Positions 1 to 10,988 of a DNA stretch of 64,000 nt are shown here, piece by piece. The DNA comes from Byssochlamys sp. IMV 00236 (taxonomy: Eukaryota; Ascomycota; Eurotiomycetes; Eurotiales; Thermoascaceae): contig MSJH02000629.1 of the NCBI GenBank assembly GCA_001931875.2, positions 124,001-188,000 on the forward strand. Reading direction: 5' to 3'. The position numbers and the translations under genes were made by a program. Positions within the stretch are counted from its first letter, which is position 1; the number at the start of each line of letters is the position of its first letter. The notes under the pieces were generated by a model, which saw only the letters and a program-made list of their open reading frames with translations, did not search any database and was not told where the DNA came from.

Positions 1-110
1 GAGGAAGGAATACATACTTCAAGAGTTAACTTAAGTATGGACCGTACTGCAACCAATCAAAGCCCCGCACTAACCACTTACCCCGTTCCCGCAGTAACTC
101 ACCAACCCAC

Positions 111-116
111 CACGTG
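111..116. promoter_or_regulatory. CACGTG E-box upstream of DUF2462 gene
   Basis: A CACGTG palindrome lies 185 bp before the ATG of the small basic-protein gene. In fungi this core is bound by bHLH factors of the Cbf1 type. Its role here is inferred from sequence and position only. Confidence 0.3.
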
Positions 117-300
117 ACCTCCCGATAAGTTTTGATCGAGATAAGGAATTTTCCCAGACCGGGGGAAGGAAGAAAACCCCCCATATCGTGGAACGGAAAT
201 TCGCTTTGAATAGATCTCTCTTTATGTGATTATACCACTGCTTGAGCATTCAACGGAAGAAGAAATCAGAGCGAAGACGAAAAGAAAACAAAGAAAAACA

Positions 301-798
301 ATGACCCAAGGAGCCCTCAAGAAGTCCAAGCCGGGCGCGGCGACGGCGTCGAAGCGGTATGTCCTGTCCTATCTATTGAGTTCATGTCATGTCATGTTAT
401 GTCATGTCGGATAATGATTGCGGAATACTCGATCTCTCCATCTTTTGAAAGAAGATTTAGTTAGGCTAACAAACAATTCAGACCTAACGCCCTCGGTCCC
501 AAGAAAGGCCAACGTTCCATCGCGCCCAAGAAAGCATCGTTGGTAAAGCAGCGCAAGATCACCAAGGTGCGTCATATCGACCCCCATCTCTTTTTCCTGG
601 TTCTATTCAAGGGTACATGTCGAGTCGCAGTCGGATCCAATCTAACGTGATTTCATCATGTAGAAACTCACCTCCGGTCTGATCAACAAGACGGAGCGGA
701 ACTTGGCTGAGCGGGCGGGACATTTGGAACTTCTTGCGGGTGGAAAGAAGGATAAAAAGGAAAAGGGAAAGGATAAAAATGGGGCTCAAAGGAAGTGA
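301..798 (+). CDS. UPF0390/DUF2462 small basic protein
   Basis: Three exons, 301-356, 482-566 and 664-798, give 91 residues. Donors GTATGT and GTGCGT and acceptors TTCAG and GTAG join in frame. The protein opens [10 protein letters not shown], contains [13 protein letters not shown] and a [13 protein letters not shown] segment, and ends in a Lys-rich tail. This is the pattern of the short eukaryotic DUF2462 family (mammalian homologue: Leydig cell tumour 10 kDa protein). Members are highly basic; a nucleolar or ribosome-related role is only suspected. Intron 1 carries a run of TCATG units (382-407). The gene converges on the zinc-cluster gene. A further ATG at 226 is out of context and was not used. 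Confidence 0.85.
382..407. repeat. TCATG microsatellite in intron 1
   Basis: Five tandem copies of TCATG, one altered to TTATG, inside the first intron of the DUF2462 gene. No function is evident. Confidence 0.7.
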
Positions 799-1522
799 GG
801 GTTGAAAGTTCAAGGAGCGTATATTTGGAAATTTGAGATATGGAGTTCTTGCTTGATGTCCTTGGCTCTGTTGGGTGTCGATCACAGCCTCGACTCATAT
901 CATCCGGTACAGGGAGAAGTGTCGTGATGTTCCTTTACAGGCTGTTCCTTGTTACTCCCGACTTAATGCGGACACGGATGCTCTCTGCCCTTTCTACCCA
1001 TGCGAAACGGGAGGCCATGGCTACTGGAACCAAGCCGAAACAAGGGTTCGGGTACGACGTGGCTGGCCGCAGTGTTTATGGCCGGACGAGACCAGTCCCA
1101 GTCCTGTCCTGTCCGTAAACGCCTTGGACACGAAAAGGAATGAGAGGTGCATGGGACGCCCGCGTCAGAGACTGATCTTGTTCGGCGATGCCTTTTTATG
1201 ATACCACCTGGATAAAACTGGTTATAATAGACGATCATGCATATTCCAAAAGTTGTATATGTCAGTGATGAGGTATGTACAAATCAAATGACAATATCTG
1301 AGGTCCAATAGATGGGAGATTATCTATAATGAAGAAATAATAAGATGTAGCACAAACCACCCGAAGTAGAATGAAGAAGCAGTCTAGGGGCCCATCTAAA
1401 ACATGTGCACAAGATTCATCAATCATTATCGCCCCCGCGTCTATACGCCGTCTGATCCAATTGCAATGAGGGTATCCAGAAATGCATCAATCCGCCGATA
1501 AGAAATAGTTGCACCCAAGCTT
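799..1522. other. Intergenic, convergent 3' ends
   Basis: The 3' regions of the DUF2462 gene and the zinc-cluster gene meet here. Reading frames in this stretch are short and have no family character. AT-rich DNA around 1240-1400 is consistent with 3' UTR and polyadenylation sequence. Confidence 0.5.
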
Positions 1523-4157
1523 CTAGAATTTCGCGACACGGCTTGGAACGCCGCCTTGTTCGATGAGATCACGGCCTCTCTCCATCCATTCATTGAAGCC
1601 GTTGTCCGTTGCATCCGCGGGGAAGTCATCCCAGACCGGATTCGCATCAGCGTAGGTGGACCATACTCCCTTGGGAACATCTGCAGCAGACCAGGATGGC
1701 AGTTTGGCGAGCACGCTGGTGTAATAAACGTAGAGAATCCTGCATAGGAGTTGCACGCGGTCGACATAGTGTTGTTTACTGGGGTCTGGGTCGACACCGC
1801 CGTCACCCAAGAGCTTCCACCAGGAAACTCGCCAGCGGAGGGTGAGGAGGATGTGACCGAGTTCGTCAAGGAAGCGCAGATGTGCTTCATGCGAGATGCG
1901 CTTCCATTTGATGTTGTAGAAGTCGCGTTCTAGCTTTCGGAAACCCTCAACCTCAAGCATCCGGCAGAAGATACGTGACAACTGTGCCGCCAATAAGATC
2001 TCTTTTTGGTCTTCCGGATCGTTGACGTCCATGAGACGTTCCTGTCCATTTTCATCAACCGGAACGAAGCTGTACGCAGCTCGACTTGGCATGTTGTTCC
2101 ACTGTGACAACAGAGACTGGAGGACAAAACAATCAGTAAGCGTGACTCGCGGCCCTTGAAAGAATGTCAAGACTTACAAAGATGTTATTCATGGGATCGC
2201 AGTCTCGAACACAAGCAAGCCAATTCTTGGACTTGTCTTTGGACTCGATGATTCGACGGTCTATGAATTCCAGGAAGGTGGAGCTAGCGTTGCCGTTGTA
2301 CTCAGTCAGTCCCTTGAGAAATTTGTAGGTCTCGCCCAAGTCCAGAACGTATAGAGTACCCCAGGCTTGGGTCGCGCGGATGTTGAATCGACCCCTGCGT
2401 TCACTGAGGAGCGAAAGGAGGTCGTTCAAGTTGAAGGCGGAAGGGATTTCCATTCGCATCCTGCCAGACCCGCTCAACGTAGGGTGATTAATGGCTCGTT
2501 GGGCTGCGATACATTAGCGCTGTATCCTAACAAAGGAAGACGATTATCTTACAGATGTAGTTGCATGTTCCGTATTCCACGATGCTGGCAAAGCACGCGC
2601 GTGCGCAGGGTTGCTCGTGTAGCGTAGGGCGGCATGCATCACACGGCGCGCCTCCATCACACTAGATTCGAGTCAGTTTCAAGAGCATCATAGAAGTCGT
2701 GGTGTTTGGAAGGAATATACCTTGCGCTTATTCAGTCGACACTGAACACAAGTATCCTTGTTCTTCCGGCGCATTCCCGCGTTGGCTCTTCCCACGGTAC
2801 TCAGGGGACCCTTCCGACGAGCTCCGCGCGGAGGAGAGACGAAATCGGCCGAGGAAATCGACCCTCCTTGACCATCCTCTTGCACGATTTGCAGTGGTTT
2901 CGGCTGCTGAGAAATGTCAATGGAAGCAGCATTGCGCTGCTTCCTCTTCCTTGCCGTCGTGACCGGTTGTAGAGAAAGCGAGGTGTGACGTGCCAACCCT
3001 CGGTGTGCGAGCGAGGACGCGCTTCGAGCCTTTGCAGGAATCGAGGCGGATGCTGACTGCTGCATCCCTTGACCGACAGCGAATCCACCTGCATTGGGAA
3101 TGATATGCGAGAGATTCGACGTGCTGCTGCCTGGGGACACATCGCTCCATTCCATAAAACGAGTATCTTCCTCACTGAGCTGGCGGTTGGCGAACGCCGA
3201 TATATCATCATGAGTTGCAGAGTAAGAACTATCAAAGGCACTGGAGACGTCTTCCGGGCCCGAAAGAGGGCTGTCGGAATGCTCCAGAGATTCCTTCTTC
3301 ATTACCTGATAGTCATCGTAGAGGCCCAGATTCTGGGGCACCACCGAGAAAGTAGAGGTCATATTGGCCGGGATCTGAACGTCAAGCTCATCGAACCATT
3401 CCAGGTCGAGAGGCTGGGCTGGTGCGGGCAAGTCCACGGCCTGCCCATCTCCATCTCCGCGTTGGGGATCCGACACGGCGGCATCAGATAGTTCTGTAAC
3501 GGGTGCTGGTGCAGCATTGAGTGAATCAGGCCATGATTCGTTCATCAACTGGAACGTGGGCGACGTGTGCTGGAAGGGCGTTACTTGCCCTGAGGACAGC
3601 TGGTGGAAGCCTTGATCCAGCGGCTTGTGACTGCCATCGAGGATCACGGAATTGGTCGCTACTACTCTGGGCCCTTTCTCGTACGAATAGAACATGGGTG
3701 CGTCCATTGGCATTGCTGCCATGAGAGCCTCTGGGATCTGGAACTGTGTCCATTGTTCTTCGCGGGGCAGGTTGTCGTCGGTCGACGATGGAAGGGTGTC
3801 TGGGGTGATGGTGCCATCGAGGAAGCCAAACTTCTTCTGCGACTTCCCGGGATTGCTGTAGAGAACGAGGCTCGTCAGCGTCTGCTCTTATCGCGATGGG
3901 TCAGATGGAAAGGCGGACCTGTAATCAAGGTTGGGGAAATCATGGGAGCCCTCCTGCTGATCGCGAGCCAGCGCGCCGTGCAGGGAGCTGAACTCCCCGA
4001 CGTCTGCCTGGGAGGACTCCTGGCTGGTGTCCCATTCGGGGGACTGATCGAATCCTGGTCTATCCCACGATGCGATCGAGAAAGCACCGTCTGACTGCCA
4101 GTTCTCGAGGAAATTGGGCTCGAAGCCCGGGGGAGGTTCAGCGCTCCCACACTCCAT
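1523..4157 (-). CDS. Zn2Cys6 transcription factor with internal zinc cluster
   Basis: Five exons on the minus strand: 4157-3919, 3855-2721, 2661-2553, 2503-2178 and 2116-1523, about 800 residues. The binuclear cluster is C-x2-C-x6-C-x5-C-x2-C-x8-C at about residues 449-477. An intron falls exactly between the KRK and its third cysteine. Most fungal zinc-cluster proteins carry this domain at the N-terminus; here about 450 residues of Ser/Pro/Asp-rich, probably disordered sequence come first. The last 300 residues are helical and rich in aromatic residues. The protein should be a nuclear DNA-binding regulator; its targets are unknown. The 5' end is uncertain: the frame stays open upstream of the chosen ATG to about 4384 with protein-like sequence but no ATG, so an upstream coding exon is possible. 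Confidence 0.8.
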
Positions 4158-5751
4158 ACCAGCTGAGCGAGACACGGGCGTGGGCAGCGACGCTGCAGTC
4201 CAATCCGGTACCCCGCAGCGAATTCCTTTCGAGATATTCGAACTATGTTCTTGCAGCCCGACGAGAGAGACGGGGACGATCGAAGAATGGATGAAACCAG
4301 GTGAGAACGCGGGGATCTTGGGGATCGTGAGTCGATACGAGCTGCGGCTGGTGACTAGTTCCCCGCCAACGAGTTTTGCGGTCTAATGATCCCTCTCCCT
4401 TTTTTTGCGCACGGAGGACCTTTGCGGACTGGACAAGACACCGTTCAGGCAACTAGACGCTTCTCAAAGTCTCGAATCCACAAGAGCTGGAGGGGAATTG
4501 CTCATCGGTCGAGGGTGAAGTCCATTACTAGTATACAGTCGAGTGGAGGACAGGATGCGATGGGGGAACCGTCTGGGGTAATAATAGTAATAATATGCAA
4601 TAAGTAGTAATACTGCGACCGACCACGCTGACAGGAAGTCTCCGAGAGAAAAAGGCGACACAACGCAACGATTATTTAGAAAACCGTCGTCAGGATGTGT
4701 TCCTAGCTTAAGGAAACTGAACGAACGGCTTGGGCCGTCTACCAAAAATTCTTTTTTTCTCACTTGTTGGGTCGAGAACGCGTGCTACTTACGATTTGAC
4801 TCACAGACGCACTCCAGACTGACAGATCGATCAGGGGCTTGGAGAACTGTGAGATCTGTGCTTGTGCGCCCCGTTCGGACCCGCTTAATTAATGGATTCC
4901 ACGAGAAATCGTTCACTATGATGGGAATTAGTTCGTTTCCTCGACTCTATCCTTTGGAACGGACTCGAGTGTCTCACTGGCACCAGTGCTTTTTTTGTGC
5001 TTTTTGTGTTTTTTTTCCACTCTGCCCTAGGGCTACGGAGGAGAGGCAGCCGTCCGTCGGGAGCAATCCGATATTCATACTGTACATAGATATTATTATA
5101 ATTAAAACAGCCCGTTGAGACCCGCTGTTGTCAGCAATAATAGTGATGCTAACTTAACTAGAGTATTTTATGCTAGCCACCTGATGAGAATAAATAATGA
5201 TAATATTATATTAATAATACTGTGCAGAAGACTCCTGTCCAATGTTATCACCCCGGATTGACGGAATAATCAATCATCTCAAAGAGAAGAATTCGGCGAG
5301 AACACAAGCACGGCTTCACCGCATGCTCTTTTTAGGACTGCGGTGTTGCGGGTGCTTTCAGTACCATACACACGTGGTTCCCCAGTTATCAGCCAGGGCT
5401 ACCAATGCTATTGGCTCCTGCTGCCAATTCCAGCAATACCGGTAACAGTGTGACCTGTCTTGTCACGCCCGGTGAAAGCTGACCTGCCGCCTCTCCATCT
5501 GGATGTCCCAAAACGGTAATCCAAGAACTGACGTCGCGCAGTCTCAATCAGCCAGGAGCTCCTTTCTCCCGGCCTTTACTCGGCTATTCGACTGGGAATT
5601 TCGGTGGCCATGGAGGTTCCCCAGTTTCCCCAGGTCGCTATATAACAACCCCGGGGGGAGGCGAGTTCCCCCTGCAGAGAATCTGACTGTGAGCTTTCCT
5701 CCAGTTCCGGTCTTCTGCTGAGAGCTCCCCTCCGCCCACCCCTGGTTCATC
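4158..5751. other. Divergent promoter region
   Basis: About 1.6 kb separates the zinc-cluster gene (minus) from the SurE gene (plus). The part next to 4157 may be coding (see the zinc-cluster gene). A CACGTG lies at 5371-5376, and AT-rich DNA is found around 5090-5220. No convincing separate gene was seen. Confidence 0.5.
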
Positions 5752-7116
5752 ATGCATATATTGGTACGTCTGCTTGTCACTTGCTGTGTCTCTCTCACTG
5801 GCCCGTCGAGCCCGTCTCACCTCACCTCACCTCACCGGCCCTGCATTGTTGTCAGTGAGACTGCTGCAGCGCGAACGATTCTTTTCATCATGCTTCGCGC
5901 CTCCCCATATACTTCGTAAGGACAAGTTGAACTGACCTGTGTATATTGTCTTCTTATTATCAACAGGTGGTCAACGATGATGGACCGCCCTCGAGGCGTC
6001 TCTCGCCCTATATCCGACCGTTTGTCGACGCTCTCCAGGATGCAGGCCATCTAGTGTCCGTCGCCATTCCCGCCGCATCACGCTCATGGATCGGCAAAGC
6101 ACACATTATCGGGGCCTCGTTGACCGCGTCCTACGTACCCCCGGATGCTTTTCGAGACGACGGATCGTGGGACTCGACAGGGACCGGGACTGGATCAGCG
6201 GAAGACCAGGCATGGGCCGTCATCAGCAACGGCACTCCCGCCAGCTGCACTCAGCTGGGACTCTACAATCTCTTTCCTGACAGGGATCCCATCGATCTCG
6301 TCATCTCCGGCCCCAACCACGGCCGCAACGCATCTACCATCTACAACCTCTCTTCGGGAACCGTGGGCGGAGCCCTCGAGGCGGCCACGTGTGGGAAGCG
6401 CGGAATTGCCTTGTCGTTCGGCAGTAAGGAAGAGCAGGACGTGGAAGTCATCCGTGCGGCGTCGCGGCTGTCGGTGCGGCTGATCGAACATCTATGTCGG
6501 CACTGGGACGATCGGGTCGAACTATACAACCTCAACATCCCGATGCGGTCGGACGTCGAAAGCCGTCCGGTGCGATACACGCGCGCCTTACCGAATTACT
6601 GGACCAAAGGAAGTCTGTACGCGGAGCTTGTTGCTGACTCGGAAGGGTCCGGCTTGAATGGAGGACCGATCAACCAATCAGCAAAGGCCGATGCAGTCCA
6701 GCCTCCGACAGCCAATGGCGGCAACGGCGGAGATCATATCAATGGAATCAATGGCATCAACGGCGTGGATCGAATCGATGGTCTGAACGGTGTGAACGGA
6801 GTACACAAGACCAACGGAGTCAGCCGCGTGAAGGAACGCCACTTCCAATGGTCGGCGGAACTATCAGACATAGTTCGCAGTCTCAAGGAGAGTCCAGAAG
6901 GAACAGATGCCCATACCGTCCTGAACGGCTATACAAGGTATATAAATATAGATCTATTCCATTCATTCCATTTCCCAACAGGGAACTTTTTCCAACGGGA
7001 ACTCCCATGCATTGTCAAAACCAAACTCTAACACCAAAATCAACAGTGTAACCCCCCTCCGCGCTAATTTCTTCCACCCGCCCGGTTTCAGCGGTGAATT
7101 GCACCTCGATATTTGA
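5752..7116 (+). CDS. SurE-family nucleotidase/acid phosphatase
   Basis: Three exons: 5752-5763, 5967-6937 and 7047-7116, giving 350 residues. The 12-nt first exon encodes only MHIL; joining it to exon 2 restores the canonical SurE start MHILVVNDDG with the metal-binding Asp pair at 8-9. The later SGPNHGRN motif corresponds to the SurE SGxNxGxN metal site. The C-terminus reads SVTPLRANFFHPPG and is completed by exon 3. SurE proteins are metal-dependent 5'/3'-nucleotidases. Yeast Pby1 fuses SurE to a tubulin-tyrosine-ligase-like domain; here the frame stops straight after SurE, so this is the stand-alone form. A low-complexity Asn-Gly insert (6714-6825) interrupts the fold. The intron 1 donor is GTACGT and the acceptor is CAACAG. 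Confidence 0.85.
5816..5835. repeat. CTCAC tandem repeat in intron
   Basis: Four perfect CTCAC units within intron 1 of the SurE gene. No function is evident. Confidence 0.7.
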
Positions 7117-7775
7117 ATAACATACTCAACGCGATACGAGATACCCCCCCAACGGATGAGAAAAAAGAATTCTGATTTTGTCAATTGTGACGCAAATGCA
7201 ATTTCTGCTGGATCAATCAATCAATCAATCAATGGTCATGCTTCAATGCCAATTCTTTTTGTGATGATGAACGACTATGATATATGGTATATATCTATAT
7301 CTACCTAAATAGACGAGCGAATGTTACGCCAGGCTAGGCTATCTATTTGTAGGTGGAATCTAATCAAGTTAGAGAGGTTGTGGGATAATGGTCTTCCTGG
7401 CGCTGTTCTATGGTAAAGTACCAGTATATTTTCCCGATTATGGATATCATGGAATATTAGGGTGATGTCATTGATTCTAGTATCTGGTTCTGGGACCATG
7501 AGATTGTCCAGACGAGCTAAGGTAAGGGTAAGATAAGGTAGTAGTAGTATTGCTACTGCGTAAAAGAGAAAAGAAACAAAACAGCGTGATAAGGTATATC
7601 ATTCACAATAACGCAAGGATACTCAATCACAGAATATCATAGCATAGCCCTTTCCACCGCAACTGAATCTGTCAAGGGTAAATCAAACGCCCCAACTTCG
7701 CTCAACAGTCATGACTTGAGGACGTTATCCTGGAAAAAAAAAAAGAAAAGGAACAAGAACATAAGGGAATATCTC
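7117..7775. other. Intergenic, convergent 3' ends
   Basis: Contains the 3' flanks of the SurE and MTC1 genes, with an ATCA microsatellite at 7212-7233 and AT-rich DNA near 7280-7310. No gene was found. Confidence 0.5.
7212..7233. repeat. ATCA microsatellite
   Basis: Five perfect ATCA units plus AT, about 100 bp downstream of the SurE stop codon. Confidence 0.8.
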
Positions 7776-9343
7776 TTAAAGCGCCCTGGCAGCTTCACCT
7801 GCTCCGCTTTCCACAGTCGACGTCTTCTCTGCTCTCATTTTACCCTTGTTAACTCCGCCTTCGCCAACGCCCATCCGCCGCGCCACATAGCGCTGAGCCA
7901 CGACACCAATCGCCAGAGAAAGAGACTCTTCGACCCATTCAGAAACCCATTCACGGGGGTCGACACCACCGCTCTCGATGATTTCTGCGATAGAGTCTGG
8001 TACGACGGTGTGGGGGATCTCAGCGTCGACGGAATCGGCGTTCGCAGCAGCCGGTGCTGGCGCATCAAGCCAGTCGATCCACTTCTGTGGGATGGCCTGA
8101 GAGAGCGTGTGAAAGGCGATCCCGTGGATTGGGTCGTGAAGGTAGAGCGCAAAGAATACTTCCTCGTTCTCCTTGTCATCCTCAACTTCAACAGCGCCCT
8201 TTGGAGTGGCCTTCTCTGTGGTTGGACCGGCTTGGAACAGATCCTTCGGCGTGGTCTGGTTGATTGCCTGGATGGCCAGGAAGATGTCGCTGCTCCGGAC
8301 TGGGTTCGACTCGCTCAGAACTTCGGTCGCGTGCTTCGCAGCTTCTTCGACGCCCCCACGAGAGGAGAAATATTCGGAGGCGTAGGCTTCAGCGCTGGCA
8401 CGCGCAAGCTTTGTTCCCTCAACAGCTCCCTTGACCGCAGAAATGGTGCGTGGGTTCCCAGGGGTGACGGTGCGCCACCAAGGACCATCGTGCCATCCTG
8501 CAGCTGACGACAGGTATCCTGAGTCTGCTCCTCCGCGCTTGGGGCCTGACTCCTGGCCCCGCTGGACAACTAGAAGGTCACCACCTTCTACCTGAGACAT
8601 GACCCGCGCGAACACAGCATGGACAATAGGGTCGATCTCTGGGTAGCCGGAGAGGTCATGCGTGATGTGGACTTGGAGACGCTCGTGTGAGGAGATCGGA
8701 GGCGCAAGAGTATGAAGTAGATTGGTAAATGTAGGAATGGCAAGAGTCCGTAGCTCTCCGCCTAGGCAAATCATTAGAACAAGCACGAAGCTGGCTATGG
8801 AGAGAGAGAATTACCTAGTTCCCTGAGAGATCCGACATTTCCTCGTAGCTGTTCCGCCCATTTCTGAGCTTCCTCGTTTTTCTGGATCTCTTTTACGGCA
8901 GCTTCAGCCTGTTTCACTGCTGCGCTGGCCGTTGAAAAGATGCTTCCCCACCAACCGCCTCCTTGGCTCTGAGGAGTTTCCTCAGCGCGTTTGGACGCCG
9001 GTTCACTTGGAGCCTCTCGCGATGTGCGCCCCATCTCCGTTGACTTGCGAGGCGCGGCTGCATCTTCGCTGGTCCGGCCAGCAGGAGGGGTCGCGGCTGA
9101 GGTCAGTTTGGGTGACGGTCGGTGCGGGAGCTCTGATGAGAGTCGAGGAGTAGCCGCTCGACTAGCAGGGCGTTGGGAAACGAGGTCATTCAGCTCAGCC
9201 AAGGGATCCTGCTCTGGTGGTGCAGCTGGTTTCGTCGTTGTCGCCGCCTTGGGCTCTGTCTTTAGGTCCTCGGTGTCGACACCCAGGTCGTCAAATTGAG
9301 CGAGAAGCTCATCGCTTGTGGGTTTGGCGTTTTTGGGGGGCAT
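7776..9343 (-). CDS. MTC1: Maintenance of telomere capping protein 1 family
   Basis: Two exons, 9343-8815 and 8761-7776, encode 504 residues. The 53-nt intron (donor GTAATT, acceptor CCTAG) falls after RELG. The N-terminal half is low complexity with an acidic LLAQFDDLG start, a Ser/Pro/Thr stretch and a GGGWWGSIFSTASAAVKQAEAAVK amphipathic segment. The C-terminal half is folded, with a conserved AAGWHDGPWWRTVTPGNPRT block and LYLHDPIHGIAFHTLSQ. This arrangement is that of the fungal MTC1 family, named from yeast genetics with telomere-capping mutants. The biochemical role is poorly known and may involve the early secretory pathway. The gene is divergent from the CMD-fold gene. Confidence 0.8.
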
Positions 9344-10442
9344 CGTTGTGTGTATCCTTCTGTTGGAAGATGAAGGATGTTCAAGAACCGTTGTCTCTAT
9401 ATTGCGCTTGATGGATTGTTTTATGTAGAACCGACAGACGGGAAGCTACTCTAGAGTGTTACAATAAGTGGCCCTTGCGAGTCCCCTGACTTGCGTAGCC
9501 GGTGGAGCAGCTCATGACCGGTGCCAAGAATCCCCAGATTGGAGGGAAGTACAGTACCGGTAGTTGAGTAAACAATGGTAACTAAGTTACTGTGTGTATA
9601 TAAAAGAGTGTACTTGGTCTCCCAATGAATCGCACGATTTATTCTCCTTGAAAAGAATTATTATGCGCAATTTCTGAGGGAGAGTACCTTGCCTAGTATA
9701 TCTAGATTGTAATTTTAGCAGGGCGGAATAGTTCTATGTCTTCATCACACTTAAGTACTGTGGTCCGTAGCTAATCATGTTTCGATAGTTTCGAGAAGAA
9801 GTCACTGCTGATCCAAAAATTTCTGCTTAACATAGCTTATATCTCGTTTGAGTGGATAATGCCTGTTTGTTTCTCATGCTGGAAATAAGAATATCCAGTG
9901 AGATAGCTAGAAAGGACCCTACCGTCATATTAGGTCAATTTCCTTGGATACAGCAGCTGTACAGTATTGCACCACTTATAGTTATGTGATGAAAAATAGC
10001 CCAGTAGGTATGGAACCGGCTTACGATGCTAGAGCTGATGCTTCCTCTTGTATCAGAACGTCTATCTCTCTCCGCTCTTGGATTACATACTGCTCTCCTC
10101 GAACCCCGCTATTGGCGGCGCTCCGATGTGGGGTCAGCAGTGTCCACGAGTTAATCAATCCAACAAGACACATGTAGTGGAAGCAATTCGTTGCTGAGAA
10201 TATATTTCGCAGGTGAGTTCCCTTCTAGCCCAAATATTACTTTCGCAAATAGACTGAGCGAGATTTCAGTTGCAGCCATTCGCATTAGTTATACCCTAAG
10301 TCAAAGGTACAGTACTACCCATGGAAAGAACTTGGAGACTGCTCACAAAGCAAAGTAAGTAAGTATCTTCAAGCTAAATAAAGACAAGAAATCACCCCAG
10401 AACGATTCCATACCCACTCGCATTGACTTCAACTACTACAAA
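9344..10442. other. Divergent intergenic region
   Basis: Holds the promoters of MTC1 (minus) and the CMD-fold gene (plus). A 77-codon frame at 9944-10177 has no family features and is probably chance. AT-rich patches are present around 9590-9720. Confidence 0.5.
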
Positions 10443-10988
10443 ATGCGTCTCCCATACGCCCCCAATCCGCCCCCAACAAGCACCCCCGAGGAAGCAGACA
10501 TTCTCGCACGAGTCCAAGCCCGACGGGGCGAGAACGGACTCCTCCCACTCGACTTGGCCCTTTTACACTCCTTCCCCGTCGCTGATGGATGGAATGCTTT
10601 CCTTGGTGCCATCCGGACTCGAACCACGCTCGCTGCAGACATCCGCGAAATCGCCATCTGCCGCGTTGCCGTGATCAATTCCGCATGGTTCGAATGGGAC
10701 CACCACGCGCCCTTACTGCGTGAAGCTGGGATGGATGAAGAGGGAATGCGTATCGTCGGTGATGCGCACGCATCTGGGTCTGAGGGAGTGTTGAACCGAA
10801 AGCAGAATGCGGTTCTTCAATATGCAGATGCTATGACGAAGAGTGTCAAGGTTCCTGATGAGATATTTCAGGAATTAAAAGATAACTTTAGCGAGAAGGA
10901 GGTTGTCGAGATTACAGCGACAGTTGCGGCGTATAATTGCGTGAGTCGGTTCTTGGTCGCGCTGGATGTGGGAGAGAGGAACCGATGA
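10443..10988 (+). CDS. Carboxymuconolactone decarboxylase-fold (AhpD-like) protein
   Basis: A single exon of 181 residues. The central block, with REIAICRVAVINSAWFEWDHH followed by a helix LLREAG and, later, KQNAVLQYADAMTK, has the spacing and helical character of the CMD/AhpD fold. Bacterial AhpD uses a CxxC pair for disulfide reductase activity. Here there is only one cysteine in that segment, so AhpD-type redox chemistry is unlikely. The His pair at the end of the block is in the position seen in fungal members. Many fungal homologues are annotated only by fold. The ATG has AAA before it and the stop is followed by unrelated 3' sequence. The exact reaction is unknown. Confidence 0.8.
   Translation: MRLPYAPNPPPTSTPEEADILARVQARRGENGLLPLDLALLHSFPVADGWNAFLGAIRTRTTLAADIREIAICRVAVINSAWFEWDHHAPLLREAGMDEEGMRIVGDAHASGSEGVLNRKQNAVLQYADAMTKSVKVPDEIFQELKDNFSEKEVVEITATVAAYNCVSRFLVALDVGERNR

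Noticed and set aside
5946..7031. Longer open frame of the SurE gene as a start from 5946
   Set aside because: It has no ATG at 5946 and would lack the MHIL start; the spliced form with ATG 5752 fits the family.
9944..10177. 77-codon plus-strand frame
   Set aside because: Short, with no domain and weak codon character.
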